From positions 1 through 42,385 of the forward strand of contig JARRLN010000010.1 of the NCBI GenBank assembly GCA_037386965.1: DNA of 42,385 bases, read 5' to 3'. Source of the DNA: Nitrospirota bacterium. Lineage in GTDB: Bacteria; Nitrospirota; Thermodesulfovibrionia; Thermodesulfovibrionales; JdFR-86. The position numbers and the translations under genes are program-made. This document shows, piece after piece, positions 9,010-18,088 of the stretch. The notes beneath the pieces are model-generated. The model did no database searches. It was given only the letters and a program-made list of their open reading frames with translations, and had not been told where the DNA came from. The stretch's first letter is position 1. The number at the start of each line of letters is the position of its first letter.

Positions 9010-10698
9010 TCAGGGGCGCGCTCTCAGCCCTCTCAGGGATTGTTCGATCGAACGGACAACGTCTTCGTTGACCTTTATGTCGGCCCCCTCCATCAACTGG
9101 GAGACGTACTCGCTCCGGATGCTCTCGAACTGGCTGCGGAAACAGGCCCTGCCGGCGCTTTCCTTCACCTTGGCGAATTCCCAGACCTCTCCCTCGTCTT
9201 TCTCCTGCAGGCGGATTATCCGGTAGTCCTTGCCTACCTTGACCACCGGGCTGAGCTGGCCCGGCTGCAGTTCCCTGACCACCGCACGCAACTCGCCGGC
9301 GAGCTCGGCTTCCGTCCGCCAGCCCAGGTATCCGCCGCGCTCCCGGGCCGCATCCACCGAACGCGTCTTCGCCACCCAGGAGAAAGCCGCACCTCCCCGA
9401 AGGTCCTCCAGCACCTGTGCCGCCTTCGCCTCGTCCTCGACGGTTATCTGCATGAGCTTGTAGCGGGCGGGCTTGAGGAACTCCTCCGGGTGCTCCTCGT
9501 AGTACCGGTGGACCGCCTCGTCGGTCACGGATATTTTGGGAAATACGGCCTTCTGGTAGAAGGCGTTCTTCAGGAGCTGCTCTTTGTAACGCTCTATGCC
9601 GGTCTTTACGTCTGGTTCGTCGAGATAATTTCTGCTGAGCGCCTCGTGGTCGACGACTTTCACGTTTATCCAGTTTTCAAGGAGGTCCCTCTTCGTCCGT
9701 CCGGGCTTGGCGTTTTTTATCCTCGCCGCCATGTCGGCGGCGGTAAACGTCTGGTCGAAGACGCGGGCCAGGACCGTGGCGTCGTTCTCCCACTTGCCCG
9801 GCTCCGCGCTTATCTCTTTGAAGAGCTCCTCGTTGACCTCGATGTCGGCCTTCGCCCTGAGCTCCTCCAGGTACTGGCTCTCCCTCTCTCTTGTTTTTTC
9901 ATCGAGGACGGCCTTCTTCATCCTTTTCTTTATGTGCTCGAGGTCGGCTTCGGGGGGGTCCTGCTTGTTCAGGTATTTCACGATGTAAAAGGAACCGTCC
10001 CCTTCCTCGATGATGCCGGTCGCCTGCCCTTCCTCAAGCTGAAAGACCGCCTGCGCCACCTTGGGAGTCCCAAGCAGCGAGCGCTCCGACAGAGGCATGC
10101 TTTTGACGTCGCCTGCTTCGTCATCATAAAGGGTCGAGTACTCCTCCACGACCTTGACAAAGTCGGCGCCCCCGTTGATCTTCTCCAGGGCCTCCTCTGC
10201 GGCCTCCCTCGTCTCGGTCTTGACGACGAGGAGGTTGTAGATTTCAAGGGTCTCGTTGTAGTAGTCCATGATTTCCTCGTCCGTGACCGCGACCTTGTCC
10301 AGCACTTCCTCCTTATGCAGCCGGACAACCGCCTCCCGCACCTCGTAGGCCCGCAGCTTCTGCTGCACGGCGGGGTCCCGCTCAAGCCCCATGCGGCGGG
10401 CCTCCTGGACGATCAACTTGTCTTCCACGAGGTTCTGCACGTAATCCGACAGGTCCAGGGCGCCGCCCTTGGAAAGCTCCTCCTTCCGGTGTGCGACCTC
10501 CAGGGCGTAGGCCAAGTCCCCCTTCATGATGGGCTCGCCGTTTACCACGGCCAGCACGTCGTCGCTCCTCCTGCCCGGGAAGGACGCGCAGCCCGCGACG
10601 ACCGCCATGAGCATTACCGCCACCGTCGCCCATGCTGCCCTTTTCGCACGCGAACACCGTACGGCTCCCTTTATCGTGTCCTTCAACGTCTCACGCAT
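9010..10698 (-). CDS. Lipoprotein parvulin-type peptidyl-prolyl isomerase/chaperone (SurA/PrsA-like)
   Basis: 562 residues with a lipobox (AVVAGC) and then an N-terminal chaperone region beginning VLAVVNGEPIMKGDLAYAL, typical of SurA_N domains. Two parvulin-like modules follow. The first lies around residues 150-260 (GGADFVKVVEEYS... then LEEGQATGIIEEGDGSFYIVKY). The second lies around 395-500 (GGAAFSWVAKTRSVD, GGYLGWRTEAEL, LQPGQLSPVVKVGKDYRIIRL). It should assist folding of exported or outer-membrane proteins, here most likely the barrel and the cytochromes. It starts three bases after the stop of the preceding CsgG-like gene and is the last gene of that operon. Confidence 0.88.
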   Translation of the reverse strand: MRETLKDTIKGAVRCSRAKRAAWATVAVMLMAVVAGCASFPGRRSDDVLAVVNGEPIMKGDLAYALEVAHRKEELSKGGALDLSDYVQNLVEDKLIVQEARRMGLERDPAVQQKLRAYEVREAVVRLHKEEVLDKVAVTDEEIMDYYNETLEIYNLLVVKTETREAAEEALEKINGGADFVKVVEEYSTLYDDEAGDVKSMPLSERSLLGTPKVAQAVFQLEEGQATGIIEEGDGSFYIVKYLNKQDPPEADLEHIKKRMKKAVLDEKTRERESQYLEELRAKADIEVNEELFKEISAEPGKWENDATVLARVFDQTFTAADMAARIKNAKPGRTKRDLLENWINVKVVDHEALSRNYLDEPDVKTGIERYKEQLLKNAFYQKAVFPKISVTDEAVHRYYEEHPEEFLKPARYKLMQITVEDEAKAAQVLEDLRGGAAFSWVAKTRSVDAARERGGYLGWRTEAELAGELRAVVRELQPGQLSPVVKVGKDYRIIRLQEKDEGEVWEFAKVKESAGRACFRSQFESIRSEYVSQLMEGADIKVNEDVVRSIEQSLRGLRARP

Positions 10699-10701
10699 CG
10701 A

Positions 10702-11799
10702 TTAATACCACCTCACATTTTCGAGTTTAACTGTCGCCGCGGCCGCGGCTTCGTAGGCCGTCTGAATCAGGGACTTCGTCTGCTCCCAGGTCAGCAGCAC
10801 CATATCCTTCTCGCCCGTGGTGCGGACGCTGTCGTACCAGAGTATCCTGTTGCGCCGGGCGTCCAGCAGGCGTGCGGTCAGCTCCACCTTTGGCGGCAAA
10901 GCCGCACTCCGCTTGTCCAGGAATTCGTCCACGCTTCCCAGCAGTATGCCGTCGGCGCCCAGGGAGTCCGACAGCTCTTGGATAGTCTCATGCCGCATCT
11001 CGCCCACGGGCCCCATCCGCAACTTGATCAGAGCCTCCCGTACGTTACCGTACTCGATGACGTCGAATCGGCGGCTCTTGAAGAGCTCCACAACAACTAT
11101 GTAGCTCGCCACGATGCCGACGTGGGGGGTCTGGGTGTTGTTCTCGAAGGGAATGACCGCGATCTTGAAGGTGGATTCCTGTTGCAGCAGAGGCATGGGT
11201 TGCACGGTGAACGTCTCCAGGAGGCGTCCCGCAGCCTTCGGCGCAAGGTCCTCCAGAGTATCGATGCGTCCCAGGCCGAGGGCCTTGGCGAATTCCTCCC
11301 CCGAGGCCGCACTCTGCTCGGCCCAGACGACCCGCCCCGTCTTCGTGTCGATGAGCCGGGCCGTCAGCCCCAGCTGCGGGTCATCCTTTTCGGCGGCATA
11401 GAAGATGCAGCCGACGAGCACCGACCGCACTCCCAGCCGCGCGCCCAGGACCGCCGCCACGTCTTCGGGAAGGGAGCCGAAGGACCTGACCCTCATGTCC
11501 AGGAGGACTTTCTTCAGGTCATCATCGTCCACGAGGTCTACGCCCTTTTTCCTCATTTGCTCCTTAACGGACGCCATCACCAGGCCCCGCGCTTCGTAAA
11601 CGTCGCTGAGGTTCTGGAAGGGCAGGACGGCGACCCTGTTGGGCAACTCCCCCCGAAAGAGGACGCCCCCGCAGCCGGACAGGGAAAGGGAGGCAAAGAC
11701 GGCCGCGACAAGAAGCGCTTTGTGCAAACCCGAGCGCCGCGCCGCCCCGGTGCCGCCGGAGACGGGAAACCCCTTTGTGCGCACGTCAGACCCCCTCAT
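10702..11799 (-). CDS. Lipoprotein with two tandem CsgG/GNA1162-like domains
   Basis: ATG at 11799 is chosen because GGAG stands six bases before it; a GTG at 11835 keeps the frame open further. Lipobox SLSGC. Two copies of the same fold follow. The first begins NRVAVLPFQNLSD and continues through LGVRSVLVGCIF to DTKTGRVVWAEQSAASG. The second begins FKIAVIPFENNTQ and continues through LGADGILLGSVDEF to DARRNRILWYDSVRTTG. This AVLPF-N start, followed by a GA-x-x-G strand and a D-x-x-x-x-x-I-W strand, is shared with the next two genes. The family includes outer-membrane assembly and curli-secretion lipoproteins (CsgG, GNA1162). The exact role here is unknown. Confidence 0.8.
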   Translation of the reverse strand: MRGSDVRTKGFPVSGGTGAARRSGLHKALLVAAVFASLSLSGCGGVLFRGELPNRVAVLPFQNLSDVYEARGLVMASVKEQMRKKGVDLVDDDDLKKVLLDMRVRSFGSLPEDVAAVLGARLGVRSVLVGCIFYAAEKDDPQLGLTARLIDTKTGRVVWAEQSAASGEEFAKALGLGRIDTLEDLAPKAAGRLLETFTVQPMPLLQQESTFKIAVIPFENNTQTPHVGIVASYIVVVELFKSRRFDVIEYGNVREALIKLRMGPVGEMRHETIQELSDSLGADGILLGSVDEFLDKRSAALPPKVELTARLLDARRNRILWYDSVRTTGEKDMVLLTWEQTKSLIQTAYEAAAAATVKLENVRWY

Positions 11800-11844
11800 T
11801 CCTTTCTCCATGAGTCTCCGCATAAGGAAAGCCACTGTGGTCTT

Positions 11845-12420
11845 CTAGTACTGGGCGAGCGTCCCAACCGCTTGCCGCACGACCTTCATGGCCGTCTCAC
11901 TCATCGTGGGTACTCGGGCTCCCAGGTGCTTCGTGGCGAAGCCCGCACCCCCGGACGTCTGGGTCACCGACCAGATAACCGTGCCGGAATCCGTCTCGGC
12001 CATCATCATCGTTACGGTGACCTCCGGGGCCAGCCCCACGGCGCCGAATTTCTCGACAGTGCCGAAGATGACGGCCTGCACCTTCAACGCCTTGCCCACA
12101 CCGCGGATTTCCTCCGCACTGAGGGAAGAAACGTCCTTCACCCCGACGCGGTTCATGGCCGCCACGACGTCTCCGGGGACAACGATGTCCACCGTCCCCG
12201 AAGCCAGGAGCTCGTTTATGACCATTTGCCTGACTATCTCTCCGGCGTTTCTCTGCGGTGCGAGGTTCTTGAAGGGAAGGACGGCGACCTTCTTGATGTA
12301 GGAGAAATCGACGTCTCCGCGGATGTGATACGACGTGGGATTGCCGCTGCTGCACCCGGCAAGCACGGCCGCCGCGGCGAGAATTCCCATGAGGAGCCGA
12401 TGAATTTTTTCAGAACGCAT
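11845..12420 (-). CDS. Small CsgG/GNA1162-like lipoprotein
   Basis: 191 residues: signal peptide MRSEKIHRLLMGILAAAAVL, lipobox LAGC, then a single domain starting KKVAVLPFKNLAPQRNAGEIV. The fold markers of its neighbours recur: ALKVQAVIFGTVEKF and AETDSGTVIWSVTQTSGGAG. The C-terminal helix MSETAMKVVRQAVGTL aligns with TVSETARKVVKEAVDVLF of the next paralogue. The ATG lies three bases after that gene's stop, so the two are translated together. It is probably periplasm-facing on the outer membrane, as a ring or assembly factor partner, which is inferred from the family only. Confidence 0.8.
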   Translation of the reverse strand: MRSEKIHRLLMGILAAAAVLAGCSSGNPTSYHIRGDVDFSYIKKVAVLPFKNLAPQRNAGEIVRQMVINELLASGTVDIVVPGDVVAAMNRVGVKDVSSLSAEEIRGVGKALKVQAVIFGTVEKFGAVGLAPEVTVTMMMAETDSGTVIWSVTQTSGGAGFATKHLGARVPTMSETAMKVVRQAVGTLAQY

Positions 12421-12423
12421 GGC

Positions 12424-13032
12424 CTAAAATAACACGTCCACGGCTTCCTTTACAACTTTCCGGGCGGTCTCGCTGACCGTCAAGGGCTCCGCCCCGAAGT
12501 GCCGGACGGAAAAACTCGCCCCGCCGGCGTTGTGCCACGACGAGGCTATGATGTGTCCGGTATTCGCATCGTAGAGGGTCAGGTGGATGGATACCTCCGG
12601 GTACGTGACCCTGGAGCCCTTGTGCATCTCGTAAGCGCTGACCGCTCCGGCTACGATTGCATCGACGTGCAGTCTCCCGCCTATCTGCCGCATCTCCTCG
12701 GCCGTGAGGGTCCTCAGGGACCTGATCTGCAAGTCTATGAGCACGCTGTTGACCTCTCCCGGCTCCACGATGCGGATGCCGTGGGCAAGGAGCTCCGACA
12801 TGACGGCCTGTCTGACCTTCTCGTCGGCGCCCTTCTCCCCGGTCAGGTTGTCCATGGGCAGGACCCCGACTTCCCGGATGCCTTTCATGTCCACGCCGGG
12901 GGCGACATGGGCGCTGGGACGGTAACCGCACCCGGCAAGAACAAGCCCCCCCAGCAGAAGAAAGACGGTGAGGAAAACCCCCGCCCGGGGCGTTCCCGCC
13001 CTTGTCCCTTGCCTTGGCTTTTTCTCTTCCAC
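12424..13032 (-). CDS. Small CsgG/GNA1162-like lipoprotein
   Basis: 202 residues from a GTG at 13032 with GGAAGGGG upstream. Lipobox LAGCG is followed by REVGVLPMDNLTGEKGADEKV, LHVDAIVAGAVSAYE, YDANTGHIIASSWHNAGGAS and the terminal helix SETARKVVKEAVDVLF. It is a clear paralogue of the 11845-12420 product and of each half of the 10702-11799 product, giving four copies of this domain in a row. It starts 28 bases after the barrel gene, in the same operon. Confidence 0.8.
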   Translation of the reverse strand: MEEKKPRQGTRAGTPRAGVFLTVFLLLGGLVLAGCGYRPSAHVAPGVDMKGIREVGVLPMDNLTGEKGADEKVRQAVMSELLAHGIRIVEPGEVNSVLIDLQIRSLRTLTAEEMRQIGGRLHVDAIVAGAVSAYEMHKGSRVTYPEVSIHLTLYDANTGHIIASSWHNAGGASFSVRHFGAEPLTVSETARKVVKEAVDVLF

Positions 13033-13060
13033 GCGAACAACCCCTTCCGAGAATTAGAAA

Positions 13061-15373
13061 CTACCGCGCGCAGACCCTTCCACTCAGGGTCCCCGTGAAC
13101 ACATGGCTCTCCGTTGTCTTCTCCCTCTTGCTGCGGGAATAGCTGTAGGTGAGGCGCAGGCTCAGGAAGTCCGTGATTTCCCATCTGCCGGAGCTGCTCA
13201 CCGTGTCGCTCGTGGCCCCGGGGTTGGTGTCGGAGTGCGCATAGCTCGCGTTCAGCCTGAAGACGGGCGCGGGCAGCCAGTTGGCAGAGACGGCCTCGCT
13301 CGTCCGCGTGGAGCTCTCCGTGTCCTGGAAGTTGAAAGCGCCTGAAAAATTGAGGAATCTTGCCGGACGATAGCTGGCGGCGAGCGTGGACTGCACGGAG
13401 GTGGTGGATGCCGTCTCGCTCTCGCTGTGCGACACGCTGTATCTCAACGTCGAGAACAGCTGCTCGGTGAACCGGGCATCGATGTTTCCGTTAAGCGTCG
13501 TCGACGTCGACTCGTCGCCCGTCTCCTCGTCCTTGGACATGCTGTAAACCGCATCCGTCAGCATGTTGACGCCGCGATACAGTTTGGTTCCCACGCTCAG
13601 GACAAAGGAATGGGATGTGCTCTTTTTCTGCGAAAAATCGAACCTCTCGCTCCTGGCGGCGTTGAAATGAATGTCCACCGTGGGAAGCGGGGCGGATGAC
13701 AAAGCCAGGGAGTAAGTGTTGGTGCTGTTGTCCACAAGGCCGAGGTTGTCGAAAAACTCGCTTCTCTGCGCGCGCAGTGAAGCAGTGAGGTATTTCTCCA
13801 GCGCCCTCCAGTTTACACCGCTTCCGTAACTGCGCCGGACGGAGCTTACCTGCTTGCCGCCGCCCCCGATGTCCTTGACGAAGAGGTTCGCGAACGTGCC
13901 CCCCATGGAGCCGGCGATATTCTCGGGCTGCGCGTCGCTCCTGTCCACCGAGGCGTTGACGTCGAAGCTCCATTTCCGGAAGGGGGCCACGCTCGCCGAT
14001 ACCCGGAACCCCTGTATGATCACCTCCTCCTCGCTGGAAAGCTTTCCGGTGGTGGGGACCGCCTCTATGCCGTAGGCCTCGATTTCCGTCACGCGGACGT
14101 CCGTCACGAGGGGCACGGTCACGGCGTCCACGGCCTGTTGGTTGATGACCTTGAAAAACGGGCCCGTCTGAGGGGAATCGAATACTATCTCGTACCTGAA
14201 GATGTTTTCAAAGCCCGGCACCGATACGGGGCTGACGGAGTCCAGGTGCGACGCAATGTGCTGCCAGTCGTCGTTATTTGTGGGACTGACGAACGCCTCC
14301 CAGGGAATCGTAAGCGAAGCTCCATCATCGGGCATGGTGCCTTCCACCTGTACGTAGACGAAAATCCTGTCCACGGTCTGCGTGGCGTCCTGTATCTCGA
14401 TTCCGATGTTGTGAAAGCGATTTTCGGGTTCGCCCAGGAGGCTGATTTCCGGAGATACCGGCTCGGCAAGACGGGGGCTGGTCGAATCCAATCCGGCATC
14501 GATTAACCCGGTCACTGCCGTTGTGCTGAGCACCGGCGCATTCCCGAAGAGTTCCGTCTCCACGCCCAGAGCGTACAGGCCCACGAGCGGGGCCCGCCCA
14601 AGGAGGACGTCGCCGGTCCCGCTTATGAAGGTCTGCGTCACGCTCCGCGAGTACGTGCCGCGGTAATTTGCCCGGACGTTCGCGCGACCCTCCCAGAAGG
14701 CCCGCCTGTAGGAGATGGTGTACGCCCCGCCGTACTGGTTCCGGATGGTCTCGCTTACCTGAGTAAGCGGGGTCTCCGTCTCGGAGCGGTCGTAATTCAG
14801 GTTATAGGAGGCCCGAAGGTCTCCCGCCCGGAAAGTGTCGTTCGTGCTCGCCGCATAGCGGGTGCCCGTCGAGTCCGTCCGCCGCACGGGAAGGTGGTCG
14901 AACGTTTCCCGTCTGCTGTACTCCAGCAGGACGGGAGGGAAATTCCCCACGTGAAGCTGGAGACGCCCGTAATAAAACTGGGTGGTGAGGCGGGTGTCGT
15001 TCTCCAGCTCCTTGCCGTTGAATTCTTCCTGCCGGCGGTAGCCCGTCGTCAGGTCATAGAAAGGGTTCCGCACCATGACGTCCAGAGAGGGCGTAAAGGT
15101 ACGCAGCGAGCGGTCCCTCGTTACCCCTTCGGCCGACAAACTCCGGTCCGAGACGTTGACGCGCAGCCCCGCTCTGTAAGAAACGTACGGGGTGACAGGC
15201 CTGGTGAGGTCAAGGAAATAGTTCTGGTTCAGGCGGCTGAAGGACGAGGTCTCCCGGCCGTCCTCAAAGGACTTCCCGGTGCTGTACGTAACGGTGCCCC
15301 TGCCGCTCAGAACCGCCCACGCGGGCGAAGAGAGGCAGAGCAACCCCAGGCACAGAAGAATCCACCATCGCAA
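13061..15373 (-). CDS. Outer-membrane beta-barrel protein, putative porin partner of the cytochrome conduit
   Basis: About 770 residues. I choose the TTG at 15373 because GAGGTG stands seven bases before it and it gives a clean signal peptide (MRWWILLCLGLLCLSSPAWA). The body is made of alternating polar/hydrophobic strands of 10-14 residues with aromatic girdles (for example FYYGRLQLHVGNFPPVLLEYSRRE and LNASYAHSDTNPGATSDTVS), separated by Ser/Thr/Asp-rich loops. A central region at about 300-440 looks like a non-barrel insert (FHNIGIEIQDATQTVDRIFV). There is no CXXCH. The last residues (TGTLSGRVCAR) lack the usual terminal Phe. In known outer-membrane conduits a porin sheathes multiheme cytochromes; this gene has that context, but no family member is recognised by name. 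Confidence 0.78.
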   Translation of the reverse strand: MRWWILLCLGLLCLSSPAWAVLSGRGTVTYSTGKSFEDGRETSSFSRLNQNYFLDLTRPVTPYVSYRAGLRVNVSDRSLSAEGVTRDRSLRTFTPSLDVMVRNPFYDLTTGYRRQEEFNGKELENDTRLTTQFYYGRLQLHVGNFPPVLLEYSRRETFDHLPVRRTDSTGTRYAASTNDTFRAGDLRASYNLNYDRSETETPLTQVSETIRNQYGGAYTISYRRAFWEGRANVRANYRGTYSRSVTQTFISGTGDVLLGRAPLVGLYALGVETELFGNAPVLSTTAVTGLIDAGLDSTSPRLAEPVSPEISLLGEPENRFHNIGIEIQDATQTVDRIFVYVQVEGTMPDDGASLTIPWEAFVSPTNNDDWQHIASHLDSVSPVSVPGFENIFRYEIVFDSPQTGPFFKVINQQAVDAVTVPLVTDVRVTEIEAYGIEAVPTTGKLSSEEEVIIQGFRVSASVAPFRKWSFDVNASVDRSDAQPENIAGSMGGTFANLFVKDIGGGGKQVSSVRRSYGSGVNWRALEKYLTASLRAQRSEFFDNLGLVDNSTNTYSLALSSAPLPTVDIHFNAARSERFDFSQKKSTSHSFVLSVGTKLYRGVNMLTDAVYSMSKDEETGDESTSTTLNGNIDARFTEQLFSTLRYSVSHSESETASTTSVQSTLAASYRPARFLNFSGAFNFQDTESSTRTSEAVSANWLPAPVFRLNASYAHSDTNPGATSDTVSSSGRWEITDFLSLRLTYSYSRSKREKTTESHVFTGTLSGRVCAR

Positions 15374-15407
15374 ACCGATACACCTCGTCCTTTGACAAAA
15401 AAGCCGC

Positions 15408-16988
15408 TCAGAAGGAACGGAACATGGCAATACCGTAAGGACGCCGCCCCACGGGAATCGCCTTTTCCACGGACCCGCTTGTCTTGTTTACGACCGTAAC
15501 GGAGTCGGACCCCCGGTTGACAACATAGAAGAGCCGCCCCTCGGTGTCCAGGATAAAGGACGCGGGCGAGAGCCCCACGCGTATGGTGCCCACAATGGGA
15601 GGCAGGTCGAGATGGACGGTCTGGAGGGTGGAGGGCGGCCGCAGAATCAGGATTTCCCCCGGCGCGTCCTTCAGAACATAAATGCGGTCCAGCGACGGGT
15701 CCGCCAGGACACCCACGGAAAACATGCCCACCCCGCTGATGTTCGTCACCGCGTTGAAGTTGCCCCGGATCAGGCTGGGGATGTCTATGACGGACAGAAA
15801 ATCGGCGTCATAGTCGGCCACATAGATCTTTCCCCTCTGGGGGTCCACGGTCAGGTCGCTGGGACTCCACTCGACCCCTATCGTCGCTATCTTCTCCACA
15901 TTCCCCGTCTCGCGCTCTACCCTGAGGACGGTGATATCACGGGAATTCTGGTTGGCCACGTATACGTGGAAGAAAAGGCGCAGAAACTCCCGTATGCTCG
16001 AAAGATCCTCCGTCGAGAGGAAAGGCGACCCCTCGAAGTCCTCCACGGGCGGGTCCGCCGCCACGGCGAAGGGGCCGTCGCCCACGTCCACCGACTCCCT
16101 CTCGTTCAGGCTCACGGCGTCGATGACCGAGACGTTGTCGGAGGCGAAGTTGGCCACGAAGAGAAGCTCGGAGTCCGCCCCGGTCCTGGCCGCCGCGACG
16201 TCCTCGGGCTCCATGCCGAACCGGATGGGGACTTCGCTCTCCACGCTGTTGTCACTGGGGTCTATGACCGAAATGCTGTTGGAGCCCCGGTTGGCCACGT
16301 AGACCCTCAGCCGGTCCGGAAGAAGGCCGGCGGCCACGCCCCGCGGCCGAAGGCCCGTCAGTACGGTAGCGGCGACCCTGTTGGTCTGCCGGTTGATAAC
16401 CGAAACGTTTGCGGACTCCTCGTTGCTGACGAAGACGAGGAGGTTGACGAGCTCCGGGGTCTCCCCCCGGGCAATCAGTGCGGGTTCGAAGCGGTACCCC
16501 TTGACGAGCGAGGCGTCGGCGTCCCAGGACAGAAACACGGTTGTGTTTTCGCCGGGACGGACCTCGAACTTTATCGGTACGAGGACCTCCTTCTTCTCCG
16601 GCAGGCCCAGATGCACTTCCTTTTCCGAGCCCTTGGTTACGGATGCATCCGTTACAAGAAGCTCCAGGGCGTCGTATTCCCCCTTGGGGAGCGCGGTTTC
16701 CCCGAGCCGCATCTGCCCGGCCTTGACGGCCACGGAATTGACCGTGTGGGTCTTGGACGAAACCGCGTGCTTCGTCCCGTCCTTGTCCACCGCAAGGACG
16801 TCCTCCACGATGAACGTGAGGTCCACGGAGGTCTTCGCGGGGCCGTTCAGGTAAAAGGTGAACTGTCCGAAGTCCGGGCCAAACTCGGGGCGGCGCTCCG
16901 GCGCCGTCATGCATCCGAGGACGCCCAGACAAAGCGCCAGCAGGGCAAGGGCCCCCCATGCCGTCGGGCCGCGCACGCCCGCCCTCAC
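15408..16988 (-). CDS. DUF4382 plus YVTN beta-propeller lipoprotein
   Basis: About 526 residues. The GTG at 16988 overlaps the TGA of the preceding NHL gene (GTGA) and gives a short signal with lipobox VLGC; the frame is open further upstream only because it shadows that gene. Residues ~35-160 match a DUF4382 domain (FTFYLNGPAKTSVDLTFIVED, MRLGETALPKGEYDALELL). The rest is a seven-bladed-type propeller with repeated RVYVANRGSNSISVIDP, LLFVANFASDNVSVID and LFYVVNRGSDSVTVVN blades. Such lipoproteins are surface or periplasmic scaffolds. Tight coupling with the NHL protein and barrel suggests one complex. Confidence 0.85.
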   Translation of the reverse strand: MRAGVRGPTAWGALALLALCLGVLGCMTAPERRPEFGPDFGQFTFYLNGPAKTSVDLTFIVEDVLAVDKDGTKHAVSSKTHTVNSVAVKAGQMRLGETALPKGEYDALELLVTDASVTKGSEKEVHLGLPEKKEVLVPIKFEVRPGENTTVFLSWDADASLVKGYRFEPALIARGETPELVNLLVFVSNEESANVSVINRQTNRVAATVLTGLRPRGVAAGLLPDRLRVYVANRGSNSISVIDPSDNSVESEVPIRFGMEPEDVAAARTGADSELLFVANFASDNVSVIDAVSLNERESVDVGDGPFAVAADPPVEDFEGSPFLSTEDLSSIREFLRLFFHVYVANQNSRDITVLRVERETGNVEKIATIGVEWSPSDLTVDPQRGKIYVADYDADFLSVIDIPSLIRGNFNAVTNISGVGMFSVGVLADPSLDRIYVLKDAPGEILILRPPSTLQTVHLDLPPIVGTIRVGLSPASFILDTEGRLFYVVNRGSDSVTVVNKTSGSVEKAIPVGRRPYGIAMFRSF

Positions 16989-17920
16989 TGCTCGTGGAAG
17001 CCGACGGGCCCGAAAACCTGCACCCGGTTGTTGAAGGTGTCGGCCACGATGACCCTGCCCAGGGAGTCGACCTCGATGTCGTTGGGGAACTGGAACCATC
17101 CGTCGCTCCACCCCATTCCCCCGAACTCGGTGAGGTAATTGCCCTCCTTGGTGAAAACCAGCACGGTATGCCGCATGTAGTCGACCACGTATATCCGGTC
17201 GAACCGGTCGTCCACCGCCACGCCCACGGGCCGGCTCATCTTCCCGCTGCTGCCGCCCTTTCTCCCGAACGAGAACAGGAGCTCATGGTCGCCGTCATAG
17301 ACATAGACCTTCGCGCTGTCGGCGCTCAGGATGTATATCCTCCCGTCCTCGCCCACGGCAACGTCGTTTATGCCCACTTTGTTCCCCTTTTCCGTGGGGG
17401 CCATGACCTCCAGGACCTTTCCGTCCTTCTCCAGGACGGGAACACCGGGGAAGAAGGAAGCCACCAGATACATGCGCCCCTCTCCGTCCAGCGCGATGCG
17501 GCTCGGTTTGAAGTCCTCCACTCCTTCGAAGCCCTTTATCTCGATATCCCTCTCCCACATCAGCGAGGCGTTGAAGACCGATATGCGGAAGGGCATCCCC
17601 TTCTCCAGAGGGCCCTGAACGACGAAGAGGTTGCCCTCCCCGTCCAGGGCGGCCCCGTAAGGCGACTGGAGGTTCCTGTTTTTGTCCAGGGCCAGCAGGG
17701 GGAAGAAGTCCGAGGTGTATAAAATGACGCGGGAGCGGCTCGTCACGTAGACCTCTTCCGTAACCGGGTCTGCAAAGACAAAGGACGGGGCCGAGAGCCT
17801 TCTGCCTTCCTCGTCCTGGACGACCGTCTGGATGTGAATGACGAACTCCCGCCCGCTGAAGGCTTTCACGGAAAAAAGGAGACAGATGACCAGGGCGAAG
17901 GCGAAAAGTGCGCGTTTCAT
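16985..17920 (-). CDS. Secreted NHL-repeat beta-propeller protein
   Basis: 311 residues with a signal peptide (MKRALFAFALVICLLFSVKAFS) and NHL blades: SPYGAALDGEGNLFVV, KPSRIALDGEGRMYLV, GINDVAVGEDGRIYIL, RPVGVAVDDRFDRIYVVD and FPNDIEVDSLGRVIVADT. Propellers of this kind are protein-interaction platforms. NHL genes are found next to multiheme cytochromes in metal reducers. It is the first gene of the block running down to 9010 and overlaps the next gene by four bases. A TTGACA/TAATAC pair lies immediately upstream, so the leader would be very short. Confidence 0.88.
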   Translation of the reverse strand: MKRALFAFALVICLLFSVKAFSGREFVIHIQTVVQDEEGRRLSAPSFVFADPVTEEVYVTSRSRVILYTSDFFPLLALDKNRNLQSPYGAALDGEGNLFVVQGPLEKGMPFRISVFNASLMWERDIEIKGFEGVEDFKPSRIALDGEGRMYLVASFFPGVPVLEKDGKVLEVMAPTEKGNKVGINDVAVGEDGRIYILSADSAKVYVYDGDHELLFSFGRKGGSSGKMSRPVGVAVDDRFDRIYVVDYMRHTVLVFTKEGNYLTEFGGMGWSDGWFQFPNDIEVDSLGRVIVADTFNNRVQVFGPVGFHEQ

Positions 17921-17932
17921 AAGCGTCTTATG

Positions 17933-17959
17933 GTATTACATTGTTTGAGAAACTGTCAA
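17933..17959 (-). promoter_or_regulatory. Possible sigma-70 promoter of the NHL-to-PPIase operon
   Basis: On the minus strand, TTGACA (17959-17954) and TAATAC (17938-17933) are 15 bases apart, slightly short. The TG just before TAATAC would help as an extended -10. The start site would fall only 5-6 bases before the ATG, leaving no room for a ribosome site, so this call is tentative. Confidence 0.35.
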
Positions 17960-18040
17960 TGCTCTCCCCCGTGCGGCTGCCCCGCACATCCGGACCATCC
18001 GAAACGGGCGAAGGCCTTGCGGACTTTTCACCGCGGCCAT

Positions 18041-18079
18041 AAAAAAGAAAGAGGGCATCGCTACGCGATGCCCTCTTTC
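18041..18079 (-). terminator. Strong rho-independent terminator after the 18089 cytochrome gene
   Basis: On the minus strand, a perfect 15-bp stem (18079-18065 with 18061-18047) closes a three-base loop and is followed directly by TTTTTT (18046-18041). It separates the OmcS-like cytochrome genes from the NHL operon, so the latter needs its own promoter. Confidence 0.92.
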
Positions 18080-18088
18080 CCGTACCCG

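Noticed and set aside
8806-12432. A 1208-codon plus-strand open frame
   Set aside because: It is the antisense shadow of the PPIase and CsgG-like genes, which have lipoboxes, ribosome sites and family motifs.
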